Assembly (NCBI GenBank): GCA_951213105.1
Contig: OX578133.1
Coordinates: 137,497,203 to 137,561,202 of the forward strand
DNA: 64,000 nt
Direction: 5' to 3'
DNA from: Amaurobius ferox
Lineage: Eukaryota; Arthropoda; Arachnida; Araneae; Amaurobiidae
Positions 24,993-37,627 of the stretch are shown here, piece by piece. The notes beneath the pieces were generated by a model, which was not told the DNA's origin, did no database searches, and was given only the letters and a program-made list of their open reading frames with translations. The translations under genes and the position numbers were made by a program. Numbering within the stretch: the stretch's first letter is position 1; each line of letters opens with the position of its first letter.

Positions 24993-26145
24993 CCCACGAT
25001 TAGAGAGGATATGTGTGATATCTTCACATTCTAATAAGAAAATTAATTACTCTCTTCCTGAATTTTCTATGCATTTTGATGTGAAATCTCGTATTGTTTT
25101 TCAAATCTGTCAAATCAGAAGTCCGATTCCAAAAGACAATATATCCTTTAAGAACTGGTTTTTATTTTGTGGTCTATACCGGAATCATAGTTATAAATGA
25201 TCGTGTATGTGTGTGGGAGGTAGGGTCGAGTATTCTTTGCGAGTTCCGGTAGAATTTTAATAAGAAGACAAATGATTTTAATCATAGGACTTATTTAGGA
25301 TGTATAACTGAACTTATTTAGGTTATATAAAAATAGTTTTTTAGAGCGTATTACGGCTGCGCAGTAGGCAAAAGGCTTATTTAGTCATAATATTAAGTCG
25401 TATTAGGGTGCAGCATTTGATGTGCCCAGCGCCGGATCCCAGGCGTATTACAGCGTTTAGATGTTTTTTAGAGCATATTACACCCGCTTAGTATGCGTGT
25501 GCTCGCGCAGCGGATAACAACACGTTTTGAAAAACTTTATGAATGAATTCAATTAATCCCTGCTTTAAATCCCGGGCAAAGTTAGGCACATTTTCTAGTA
25601 TAAAATATATAGAAAATATTTTATCAAATTAAATAGTATAAACTTTTTTTATATCAATATAAAACAAATCAATATCAAACAAACCAAGCAAATCAATGTA
25701 TGTTTATATCGACAATCTAAATAATATAAGAAACATTCAATCCATAAAAATTACGTAAAAAATATTTCATCTATTCCCCTAAAATCACATAAAATTAATG
25801 TTCTTCCCAATAGAGAGAACCTATTTCATCAAGTTTATGAGTCTGCCATAAAAGTTGACTAACAGTGTCAGGTTGTGTGAAACTCCTTTCGCCCGCTAGC
25901 CATTAAGTGATGATGAGCCAGCACTCATCTTCAAATAAATCAGGGGTTGTTTAAGGGGCTAATCCAATAAGCGAAGCAAAGATTGAAAGATGCGAAACTG
26001 CGTACATCACGCAGTATGTCTGCGAAAATTGCTTATTTAACTTTTATTTTTAGAAAATAGTTTGGACTAAATGTGGTAGTTCCTTCATTAAAGCTGTCGT
26101 ATTAACAGCTCGTTGAGTTTATAGATTTGATCTTAAAAATTTGTG

Positions 26146-26179
<34 letters not shown>

Positions 26180-26967
26180 TTATTTATTTTTATATAATAA
26201 ATATATAATATAAAAATTCAATGATAGAATAGAGAGAAGTTGCAACTCATTAATCCCTAACTTAAAAAATACCAACAACTTAATAAGGATAAAATGGAGA
26301 ATCATCAATCAAGAGGAGAATAAAATGCATATATCTAGACACCAAACTAAATATATTCAACAAATATCAATGGTGAGAATTCGAAAATTGAAACACTGTT
26401 TGTTTTAACTAGTGACTAAGTTTGTTTTAACTAGTTTTAACTGTGATGTTTTAACTAGTAGCTACATCATTCACAAAACTCATTTTGTCATATGATACCA
26501 AATACAGGTTATTATAAACACATCCCCCTCAAATTATGTTGTATAATTTCTCACTTGATTTCAATACATTTATTTATAAAATATCAACTGGCCACTTCAC
26601 TTAAATGGAAGATTTTAATGTTTAGTAATCTAACGGCGCAGTCTCAGTTCAACATTTTTTGTCACATGTGTATACCCCCAAATCAATGTTTAAAATTGTA
26701 CATATGAAACAAATAATTAATATACGGTAGCAATTTTCGCTATATACTTTTGCTGATAAACTAGTATCCAATAGTGCAATCTTTTGTAAATACTTCTATA
26801 TTAAAACTGTTTAGCCCGTATTTAGTAATAATAACACCTTCAAATAGCATCGAAACACAATATTCGATTTAAAATCAATATTCAATCACAAACATTTAAT
26901 TGACTCTCTTCAAAATCTTAATATTGCATATATAGTTATAATTCATAAGTTTCGCAAGAACTCTGTT
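24993..26967. other. Unassigned; includes a TA microsatellite
   Basis: 25360-25520 has a recurrent GCGTATTA/GCATATTACA phrase (TTAGAGCGTATTACGGCTGC, CAGGCGTATTACAGCG, AGAGCATATTACACCCGC), perhaps an old tandem repeat. 26147-26176 is (TA)n followed by (TTTA)n. No gene recognised. Confidence 0.5.
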
Positions 26968-26981
26968 ACATTCAGATATGT

Positions 26982-27099
26982 GCCAATGGCCGTACCGTGT
27001 TGAAAACACCGGTTCTCGTTAGATCACCGAAGTCAGGCAGCATCGGGCGCGGTTTGTACTTGGGTGGGTGACCACCTGGGAACACAGCGTGCTGTTGGC
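26982..27099 (+). rRNA. 5S rRNA-like head of the SINE (not a functional 5S gene)
   Basis: Begins GCCAATGGCCGTACCGTG and ends GCGTGCTGTTGGC, 118 bp. The central blocks GATCACCGAAGTCAGGCAG and CGGGCGCGGTTTGTACTTGG, then GGGTGACCACCTGGGAACAC, match the conserved 5S internal control region. Differences from typical animal 5S (for example TTAGATC for TCCGATC) and the direct fusion to the SINE body show that it serves as a SINE promoter rather than a ribosomal gene. Confidence 0.88.
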
Positions 27100-27363
27100 A
27101 CATTTCGGGCGCGGAAGCCCGGTGGTTTGCGCGCTGGATTTGCACGCTGCCACAACTGCCGCCGTGTTCATGCGGAGTACGATCACGTTAAACATGTGGG
27201 TCCGTAAGTCCTTCCGAGAGGTTGGTGGTAGGGGAAGGAGGGTACGGTCCCTGTGGATGCCTCCCCCACTGGGTTCCGGTCTAAATTGAGTGGTACTTCC
27301 CGGCCGTCCAAACAGTTACCTTACACCTTTCTGGTAGGTCGGACGGTCTGGGTCTCAACAACA
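26982..27363 (+). mobile_element. 5S rRNA-derived SINE, full length
   Basis: The head (26982-27099) is a near-complete 5S rRNA sequence. It is followed by a ~260 bp GC-rich body (CATGCGGAGTACGATCACG, GGTAGGGGAAGGAGGGTACG, CTCCCCCACTGGGTTCCGG) and the tail CGGACGGTCTGGGTCTCAAC ending in CAACAAC. It is flanked by a perfect 14 bp duplication ACATTCAGATATGT at 26968-26981 and 27364-27377. This is the hallmark of target-primed insertion by a LINE reverse transcriptase and implies a recent event. The 5S part carries the internal RNA polymerase III promoter. No coding capacity. Confidence 0.9.
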
Positions 27364-27377
27364 ACATTCAGATATGT

Positions 27378-27534
27378 AACCGGTGAACATAATTCATATG
27401 CTACAAAGAAAGTATAAAACCTAACACACTTTTATAGTAATTGTAAATTTTAAATGTCTCTTTATCCTCTTTACATGCCTTTGTAGAGGATTTTTTCTTA
27501 ATCTATCAAAAGTGGCTTAACTCAAACTTAGAGA
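27378..27534. other. Unassigned spacer
   Basis: AT-rich spacer between the SINE and the minus-strand LTR-like block. Confidence 0.5.
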
Positions 27535-28027
27535 ACTTAATATTTCGGCCTTTCGGCCCAAGGGCAATAACACAGGACAGCACTGTTTTAAATCAAATTC
27601 AGTTTATTGGGGATTTCACAGAAATTACAGCAGCTTGCTATTTAAAGCAACGGGCAACATATATAATAATTGTTATTGTACTTGTCCAGAATAATTTACA
27701 AATCTACAAATTACTACAATATACTAGACTATTGATATTGCTTACATAGAGACGCATTTACAAAGCTTGTACGCTTACCCCGGCATTCTGTTCCTTTGCC
27801 CCGTATTGCAGCTACACCCCGAATACTAGACTCTTTCTAGTCACCGTTGTATCGAATGGGGTTTCCTTCCACTCACTATTTAAATCCTTCAGCGTCTACT
27901 AAAGAACCCATCTTTCACTCCAAGCACCCTCTACTTAAGAACACTGAAAACCTCACGATCCGAAACATATTCCTATCCTACCGTAGAAACTCAGAAAATG
28001 CTGATTAGGTAGGTGATTCGTCTAACA
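27535..28027 (-). mobile_element. LTR-like block, probable solo LTR (minus strand)
   Basis: On the minus strand it opens TGTTAGACGAATCACC and has a TATA-like GGATTTAAATAGTGAG (27875-27890). It has a poly(A) signal AATAAA (27603-27608) about 275 bp downstream, then GTGCTGTCCTGTG and a small GC hairpin GGGCCGAAAGGCC. The block is GC-richer than its neighbours. Neither internal retroelement sequence nor a clear target duplication was identified, so the ends are approximate. Confidence 0.42.
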
Positions 28028-28071
28028 AACGAACCAGTTAGGATGGTTAATTTAAAGAAATACAAATTATA

Positions 28072-28740
28072 ATGCAAATTGAGGGAAATAATAAAGAAAG
28101 GTTAATAAGACCTCACATAATGTCCAACGATCCATATTGCATTCTCAAGAATAACCATAATTTATTACAAAGAATGAAATCCTTAAACTGTATAGACTAT
28201 TTACAAACATTAGGCGTTAAGGATCTATATAATATTATCAACATCAAAGGGCACTTTCCAGCAATTAAACAAATTTGCAATTCATTCAAGTTAAATACCT
28301 TAGAAAATATGATTTCTCTTCCTTTAAGAAGTTATTACATTTTGTTTTATTTCACAACTAGTTAGAGCGACAACTAGTTAGAGCATAAAAATTTAATACC
28401 TGCACATAGTTAGAGTATCATAAGGCTAGATCAATAGTTCCATGCTAACTATATCTCTACGTCTATGAAGAAAATCTATTTCCGTCATGAAAAACATCTC
28501 TACTTTTCGCTACATTGATGATGTTATATATGGCTTTCACTCACCTCCAACACAAAATGCAATTTTTATGCTGTACATTCAATGTAGAAATCATTCTAAA
28601 TGAAAGCAATGCCTCTAGACAAGTTCATTTTCTAGATATCACTATGTTTACACTGTCGAGTGTCATCAATTTTAGTTTCATGTAAAAATTGTCCCACATT
28701 ATTCATCATACCTCCTCAACCAGATATTTAAAAATTAAAT
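28072..28740 (+). pseudogene. Penelope-like element reverse transcriptase fragment
   Basis: Remnant of a retroelement reverse transcriptase that matches the order and style of Penelope-like enzymes. An open piece at 28072-28365 reads RLIRPHIMSNDPYCILKNN, then DYLQTLGVKDLYNIINIKG, which corresponds to RT motif A (normally L-DV-LYTNIP; the catalytic Asp here is Gly). Motif B is scrambled around 28366-28480, where GACAACTAGTTAGAGC is duplicated. Motif C follows in another frame near 28510-28540 as FRYIDDVIYGFHSP, with both aspartates kept, and then VHFLDIT near 28625-28650. Stops and frameshifts make it non-functional. The GIY-YIG endonuclease domain was not found, so the copy is truncated before the TA array. 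Confidence 0.72.
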
Positions 28741-30350
<1,610 letters not shown>

Positions 30351-31713
30351 TATAGTAAATTAGAAAATTATAGAACAGAACCTATGATAAAAATATTAAA
30401 TTTTACTTTTATCGTCTTGAAATAAAATGAATTTAGATGACCATACATTTAATTTGTTAGCAGCATTTTAGTCAAATGTTTTTTTTTATACCCTTCATTC
30501 CAATATTTTGTTTGTCCACTTTTAATTATTTTTAATGCCTTTGTCAAATTATTTCCTTTGATGTGTATTAAAAATTACATTACATTATATTTGAGATATT
30601 TTATTTACATATCCATCCCTGCGATTTTTAATTAAAACCTGTGTTAAATTTCATTGGCATGAAATAAAATATTTAAAAAAGGCAACAGTAAAAACTCCTC
30701 TTAAAAAGAAAAGCATTTCATTTTCATTTGTATGTCCTTATTAAATTGTCTAATCAATTTCAATGCACACGTTTTCAATAAGTCGTAATTTGCTTATATA
30801 ATTAAAAATAATCCAAAACTTTTATCTGCTGAAGTTATAAAATATATTTATTTAGTGAAACTGTTTATTTTATCCGTTAGACGATTGTTCAAGGCGATAT
30901 GTTACTAATACGTCATGTCAAAAACGTTATATTTGTGAAACTTATTATCAGCCACATTACTTTACAGTATGTATATAATATGTGAGAAACCCAGAACGAA
31001 TCTCAAAAAATAGTTTTAGATATGTTTTGGCGTTTGTGCAGTCATAGACCTCGGAGTAAAGGCAACTCAGCCGCATATTCGAAAACAAAGCTATTAAGAT
31101 TTTCGTCACTACCAGAATATGCACTGGGAGGTAGAATGATGGCATTAGGCCTGTCATCAAACACGAGGAGAACTCAGATTCCGGGAATTGAGTTCGGGTA
31201 AAGGTCTGTGCGTCATTGAATTCTCAGTCAAAATTCGAAGAAATATGCTACGGATGGTCTGATTAATAGGTGGTCTATAGAAAGAGCCAGTTCCGTGTTT
31301 GATTTTGTTGAAAACCCGGCTTCATTTCTTTTAGCGCAATCGCTGATTCGACAAACACGCATTTCCGAGGACAAGATGAATTTTATCAAAAACCAAAGGG
31401 TTCTTATTCTCGGGCGACTCCCATGACTTCAGGACATCCAGCACAATTATTCGAAGTAGTCGCAAACAGCGATTCCGACGCATACATTAACAGTCTATTA
31501 CATAATACATTAAAATTATCTGTGTTCGAATAGGTAACCGCTGAGTACTTCGAAACCATATCTGTTTATTGTAACTCCTAGGAAACTGTGACCAATAAAT
31601 ACTATGTGAATTTATTGAGGCTCAATTTTCTTTTTGAACTATAAGGCCTGGTTCAATGTTCCCTTTGAAATGAATGTTACAGTACTGGCCGACTCAATAT
31701 ACCGACTTAATAC
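30351..31713. other. Unassigned
   Basis: No gene recognised. 31030-31500 is less AT-rich than average but has only short open frames without motifs. Confidence 0.5.
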
Positions 31714-31728
31714 ACAATACCGGTTCAA

Positions 31729-31783
31729 ACAGTTACCTTACACCTTTCTGGTAAGTCGGACGGTCTGGGTCTCAACAACAACA
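31729..31783 (+). mobile_element. 5'-truncated 5S-SINE, 3'-most ~55 bp only
   Basis: ACAGTTACCTTACACCTTTC then TGGTAAGTCGGACGGTCTGG and GTCTCAACAACAAC match the tail of the full-length SINE at 27.3 kb. A 15 bp direct duplication, ACAATACCGGTTCAA at 31714-31728 and 31784-31798, flanks it. This shows that the short copy inserted as such rather than being a deletion relic. Confidence 0.85.
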
Positions 31784-31798
31784 ACAATACCGGTTCAA

Positions 31799-33450
31799 TA
31801 TACTTAATGCAGACTCAATACACGGTACTCTCTTTGGGAATTGCTAATATTATACTACCATAACAATTCTATCAACTTTTTTAGTCATTACTGAAAAGCT
31901 TTCTCAAATGTCGTTTATTCAGCTCACATGTTTCTAAAATCATTTAACGATTTTCAAAATGTATGTTTTGCATTACAAAAGTTTTAGAAGGATTAAATTT
32001 TAAATAAATGTAAGATAAATATATTTTATAAATAATTCTAAGACAATAAGTGATTTTCTGATGTTCATATATATATATGAAAGTTTAAATATGCCTATAG
32101 AAAATAAATTATTATTTACAACGACAAAAATATGTCAATTCATGTACATAATTTTGTGTAAAACAGGACTTATATACACATACATAATAACTAGATTTAT
32201 TTTGTTACTTTTTATTAATAAGCACATTCATTTGCTTAAGGCCGTTATAAACTTATAAAGAAATCCGTATAAAAGCAGACTTGAGTATAATCTAATAGTG
32301 TTATTTGAACTGTGTTAGATAAAACGAAATAACGCAAAAAGAAATTTGATTTCATGCCAGACCATTTTAAAACAAAATCATGTAAACAAGAAAACTAACT
32401 TAAGTGTGCGGACAAACATTTTTAAATGAAAGTATATTTTATATCATATATATTATTTATAATATTTATATATAATGTTATTATTATAATATTTATATAA
32501 TATTTTATATCAGAAATAGAATTTAGTTCCAAATTTACATTTATTACATACTGATTTTTAATTAAAGTACAGAGAACATAAGAACATCATGTTCACTCAG
32601 AATTTTTTATCTTCAAATTTTAATCTATGTCTCCGAGACACATTAAAAGTCGTAGGACCTCAGGTACTCTGGTAATGAATTTCCTGGCTGTCCGTAGATT
32701 GGATATTTCTTTACGCAAATAACAAGCAAACAGACGAACAAATAGACAAAGGGGCATTCTTATTTCATTATTATAGATATTTTAGATATTTAATTCAGTG
32801 AGCTTATTGTTCAATTTTAAACTTTCATGTTGCATATGGAGGTATCGTCATTTGTGGGCCGTACTAATGTAATTCTCCACTTACTACTTTATTTTAAGTA
32901 TTATTAGTACTTTATTGTCAAGTATTAAAATAAACAAACCTCATTTTTTTACACAATACAAATTCACCTTTTCGTCAGATATATATCAGCTATATTTATC
33001 ATCCAATTACTTTCTTCAAGATAATACAATAAACAGATTCTACGGGAAAAGGTTTCTAAATTTATTATTTATTTCCAAAATTCCTACGTGCGAAAGAATC
33101 TTAATACTCTTTGTTTAAATAACGCATCGTAAAAGAAATGTCAAAGATGAAAGAAAAACTACCAAACAAGTACAATTAATTTCAATGTAAAAAAAACCTC
33201 AGGCGCATCTTACAACTAAAAGATTACGAGGTATTATTAACAATCTCCGTGGAAAATGCAAATAAATTAGTTTAAATCATTCAAGCGTTAAAGGTAATGT
33301 AGGTATTTTTTGTTTAATATTTTGAGGTTTAATAAAAAGTTAAAAACAGGTTAAAATATAATTTGCAAGATCTGTTTAAACTAGTACTACAATAATTTTA
33401 TAATTTACGGTTATTAATTTTCAATTTTGCATCATAATATTCGAAAAAAA
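31799..33450. other. Unassigned AT-rich DNA
   Basis: 32605-32785 has a phrase (GTCCGTAGATTGGATATTTC ... ACAAGCAAACAGACGAACAA ... CATTATTATAGATATT) in the style of LINE/SINE 3' ends. No gene found. Confidence 0.45.
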
Positions 33451-34290
33451 TCTGATGTGGGCAGCACGTGATTTTTCTCAATATAAAAAATATTAATTCC
33501 TTTAACGCGCTAACGATTATTAAAGAAATTGAACTTCATTCGCTAAAATATTGAATTTCCATCAATTTAGTGTTATTTTCTTTAATTAAACGTCGCTTTT
33601 GCCAGTGAGATTTTCGTCAATTTGGCGATTCTTTCAAAACTCGCCATGTTACTGATATTTCATCAGATTTGCCAAATTGTAAAGTTTTCGCCAAGCTTTA
33701 CATATAGACAATTAGAAAGGGGGGGATACTTTTCCTCCTTGGTTTTATTTCTAATCTATAGCTGTCGTCTCTCATGAATGGAATAAGCTGGAATGATATT
33801 AGTAAATTTTTCCCATAATATTGCATATGAAATACCAACATATTTAATGCAATATATCTAGAACTGTTTATATTAGCATTCTAAAAAGTATGCCATTTGT
33901 TTTGTAATGAAAAATTACATACGAAATGATTACTTATTTAACATTATTAAAGTTCCTGATTTTTTCCAAAAATTCATTCAGGAAGGGGGGTCCCAACATG
34001 CGATCAGGTTTAAAGATTTCAGTGTTCACTGATTGTAATGGTCGTACCAAATTATTTTTATAAACGCTCCATTCGTTCGTGAGATATCGCTTCCACTCAT
34101 TCACGGACACATACGTACACATACACACAGATATCGCTTCCACTCATTCACGGACACATACGTACACATACACACAGATATCACCTCAAACATGTTCGAT
34201 TAGAGTTCAGGGTCACACTTCCGTCGAAAACTCTCATTCCAACTTTCGACTTAGTCACAATAATTTCTTTATACATCATAATAGATAATT
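33451..34290 (+). mobile_element. Family A element, copy 3
   Basis: Opens TCTGATGTGGGCAGCACGTG after an A-run. The body shares the TTTGGCGATTCTTTCAAAAC and CTCGCCATG-type region and the CGCTCCATTCGTTCGTGAGA block with copies at 46 and 57 kb. At the place where other copies have a CA or GACA microsatellite, this one has a ~50 bp unit (AGATATCGCTTCCACTCATT, CACGGACACATACGTACAC) repeated twice at about 34081-34180. The 3' hairpin is eroded. The short open frames across the repeat are not genes. Confidence 0.6.
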
Positions 34291-34312
34291 ATGCTCATGG
34301 CTGTTCAGAATC

Positions 34313-35160
34313 CACTTCGACAATAAGAGCCTGCTATTCCGTCCCGGTAGCTCACTGGTAGAACGTCGGTTGCTAATTCGAAGATCGATGGCTCGATTCC
34401 CGGTTGGGGCAGCAGGGTTCTTTACATTGGCGATCGCACGAATTAACCTTGTAGCTTAGGTTTGAAAGTGACCCTAGTACGATTAGTACGGATTTAGTGA
34501 ACACTGATATTCTGGGCGCCGATTTCAAATCTAGAGGATAACAACCACGCAAGACACTAACCTGAGTAAAAATAGTAGTATCAGGAGGCTAACCTGAAAT
34601 AAGAATAGCAGGAGGTGATCAGTCAGATTGCCAAGTTCCACATCAATCTAACATTAACAGGAGGAAAATACACGTCGACGATAGGAGCTTGCAATTTCGT
34701 CGCACTAGTTGAAAGGTAGGATACCATGGTCAGTACCAAGATTAGTTGTTCAATACTGGGTTGGGATAGCAAGATTCTTTACCGTGGATCCGAAGAAAGT
34801 AACCATGTAGATTAATTAGGTGATGTACAGTGATTTGAAAGTGACCCCACTGCGATTGGTACGGATTCAGTGAACTGTCATATTGGGCACAAATTTCAAA
34901 TCGGGAGGCCAGCGATCAAATAGGATACTAATCTGGGTAAAAATCGTAAAAGAAGAGTCTAACTCGGGGTAAAAATAGCAGGAGGTGGTCAGTCACGTCA
35001 ATATGACATTAGCGAGAGGAAAATGCACTTCAACAATAATAGCTTGCAATTTAGTAATGCTACAATAGGGTGTCGGCTGGCTATTAAGAAAATCCGAGGT
35101 TCGATTCCCGTTTAGGGAAGCAAGGTTCCTTACAAGTAGTTGTGATAGAATCAGGTACAT
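34313..35160 (+). repeat. Three tandem ~356 bp units with a tRNA-like core
   Basis: Units start at 34313, 34671 and 35026 with CACTTCGACAATAAGAGC or a variant; the third is truncated. Copy 1 has a tRNA-like core at about 34343-34412. It has an A-box-like TAGCTCACTGGTAGA, TTGCTAA in the anticodon-loop position, a B-box-like GGCTCGATTCCCGG, and ends GTCCCGG / TTGGGGC that could pair. The T stem does not pair well, so it is not a working tRNA. Copy 3 keeps GGTTCGATTCCCG. After the core comes GTTTGAAAGTGACCCTAGTA and GTGAACACTGATATTCTGGG. Probably a tandem tRNA-derived repeat or SINE; family unknown. Confidence 0.6.
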
Positions 35161-35439
35161 TGTATTCTTGCATTATATAGAGTAAGCTCAACTCTATTTC
35201 CTCTCAGCAATCATCCAAATGCATGCAAAACCTTGGAAATATAGCTAATCCCCTCACTTTCATTGAACATTCTTCCCATCAAATATCTTTGATGAAAAAG
35301 CGAACATGACTAATACGATCTGAAAGTAGTTTTAAAACAATCAAAAAGTACTCCACAAAATTTGAAGAAATAAATTCGGGAGTGTTCCGCTTCGAAGTCG
35401 CATCGTAATTCAATCTTTATTTTCTTATGCCATATGCAG
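35161..35439. other. Unassigned
   Basis: Nothing recognised. Confidence 0.5.
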
Positions 35440-35808
35440 AGTGTTTTAAAAATGTGAACAACGGAAGTTTTGTTTTAACCGTTGGGTGTAGACACATAGT
35501 TCCAATTGCAAAAAATGTTTTAAATAAGGCCGTTATGAAATAGTATATTAAATTATGCTAAATATTTTCGTAAAAAATTTTAAAAAATTACTTTTTATAT
35601 CAGCATTTTTAACGAAAAAAGTCATATTACAAAATTGTAGCCAGTACCGCATTTAGTATTTGCATGGCTATTATTGATCGAAATTTCCATCCACATTCAA
35701 TTTCATTCAATTTCGATTGTAAATACTTACAAAAATATTTACTACTTATTTAAATTTATTTTCAGTGAATACAACTTCAGCTTTTCACTTTTATTTAAAC
35801 ACCCGGTA
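35440..35808. mobile_element. MITE with CAGRGTGTTT-type ends, ~370 bp
   Basis: The left end CAGAGTGTTTTAAAAATGTG and the right end complemented, CCGGGTGTTTAAATAAAAGTG-like, are inverted. TATA-like bases flank the right end. Non-coding. Confidence 0.5.
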
Positions 35809-37249
35809 TAATAGGTATAATATATACAGGACATTCGTGAAGGAACCTTTATATGGTGGTAAGTGATGTGCACACTTTATTTTTCAATTCGAAGGAAGCA
35901 TTTTCTTTTGTTTATGAATCCTGTAATAAAGAACAAGGCCCCCGAACGTGACGTTAAGAAGCCGGAACTTATTTCCCACTTGCTTTCTCTGACAGCGTTC
36001 AAAGTTTTAATATATCCACTTAAAATATTCATAGAAATATCAGAAGTAGAGTAATTAAAAAATCACTATAAGATATCACTTTATATTCGTGTCAAAAATA
36101 AGAATCATGCGAATCTTTAATCTTTATATTCAACAGCATAAAAAGAAAATTGCATAAATTACATTTATTTTGATGTATTTTCAATTGCTTTTACGTATGA
36201 AGGGATTGCTCTACGGATTCGATTCATAGCTCACTATAAAGAACCTTCGTTCTCTCCGGTGGTATCAAAATGGAAGCTCTGCGGTAATATTTTCGATTGC
36301 TAAAATACCGATTTATGTGAAAATCGCTCAAAATTGCACTTCAACGTAAAATAACTATAAAAGCTAATTTTAATTTTAAAAAAATGACTCCAAGATATCT
36401 TGGAACCTAACATGGACTATCACTGTATTGAATGTTACAGTTGTAGGTAGCTTAGATTCTTGGCTACCAGCGTAACAGGTTGACAGACAAATAACAGATA
36501 GACATTCTTTCTTATTATGTTATACATATATTTTGAGAGATGATATAGCTAATTTATTTATAACATTATTTTGCTGCAAGTAATGATTTATAAATTAAAA
36601 TAAGAATTAACAAAAAATACTTAAAGGAAAGTTTACACACTATCACTATACAGAATTTTCACTATACGGAATATTTCTAAAACACACAAAGGGATTTATA
36701 ATTACAATTTCTTATTCCCTAAAGAATATATTAATTTGAAAAATTACACGTAATAAATATCTAAATACATTAAAATTCTTGGTAAAAGGCTTTTTTCTAC
36801 ATATTTCCCCCGTAAATAAACTAAATTGTGTTATTTAATCCTTCCTAGTGACTTTGCGGCCATAAAACCTTTAATTACGTAATATTATGAATCATAAAGA
36901 AGCCTTACGTGTTAGTTCGCATGATGTTATTATAACATGGATATTAAAAGGTGACTAAAACAGGCTTCTTTATTGTGCTAAAAATCTTCTTTCGTAATGG
37001 TGGGAAAATAAAAACTACTCATATTGTAGACACAGAAAGTTCAGTGATAAACAACGTGCTTATTAATCGCTAAATGGCTCTAAAATAGAAATTTAGAAGA
37101 AATTGTCTGTGTAAAGAATTTAGAATATATGCAAAATTTTGATTTGAATAACATCTATGCTTGAGATATTTGTGGCGAAAGCCTGGAAGTTCTGAAGTTT
37201 ATATCATTATTTTTCAAATGAAAATTTACATATAGAATGGCTATTTGTT
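35809..37249. other. Unassigned AT-rich DNA
   Basis: The 63-codon frame at 35863-36054 has no recognisable feature. 36420-36540 has a GACAGACAAATAACAGATAG tract in the style of element tails. Confidence 0.45.
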
Positions 37250-37600
37250 TATCATTATTAAAGGTCCCGATTTTTCATAATTTTTTCAAAAATTCAATCG
37301 AAAATTGGGTCTGCTGATCATTCTATTGAGTTTAAAATAAATAGGGTTCCAGTATTAATTTATTGTAATAATAGTGCCAAATTATTTTTGACAGTTTTAT
37401 TAGTTCGTGAGACAACGCATCCAAATACCCACGGATACATACGCTAACATGCATGCGCGCACAGATGCACATCATCTCAGAAATGTTCGATTCGAGTTCA
37501 GGAGTGCTTAAAACGTGCTCTTCCTTTGAAACTTCAAATCTGAATATTCGACTCCGTCACAATACTTTCTCAATACATTATATATTATGTATGTAGGAAA
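37250..37600 (+). mobile_element. Family A 3' fragment
   Basis: ATTTTTTCAAAAATTCAATC, GGTTCCAGTATTAATTTATTG, GTTCGTGAGACAACGC and CGACTCCGTCACAATACTTT follow the order seen at 46.55-46.9 kb. Ends in an eroded hairpin (ACTTTCTC ... GTAGGAAAATT). Confidence 0.55.
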
Positions 37601-37627
37601 ATTAATAAATGGGTCATTGGGGATGCG

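Noticed and set aside
26982..27099. Functional 5S rRNA gene
   Set aside because: Fused to a SINE body, ends in a CAA tail and is flanked by a target duplication; several 5S positions changed.
34343..34412. Functional tRNA gene
   Set aside because: A- and B-box-like motifs and a possible acceptor stem exist, but the T and anticodon stems pair badly and the unit is repeated in tandem with decay; treated as tRNA-derived repeat.
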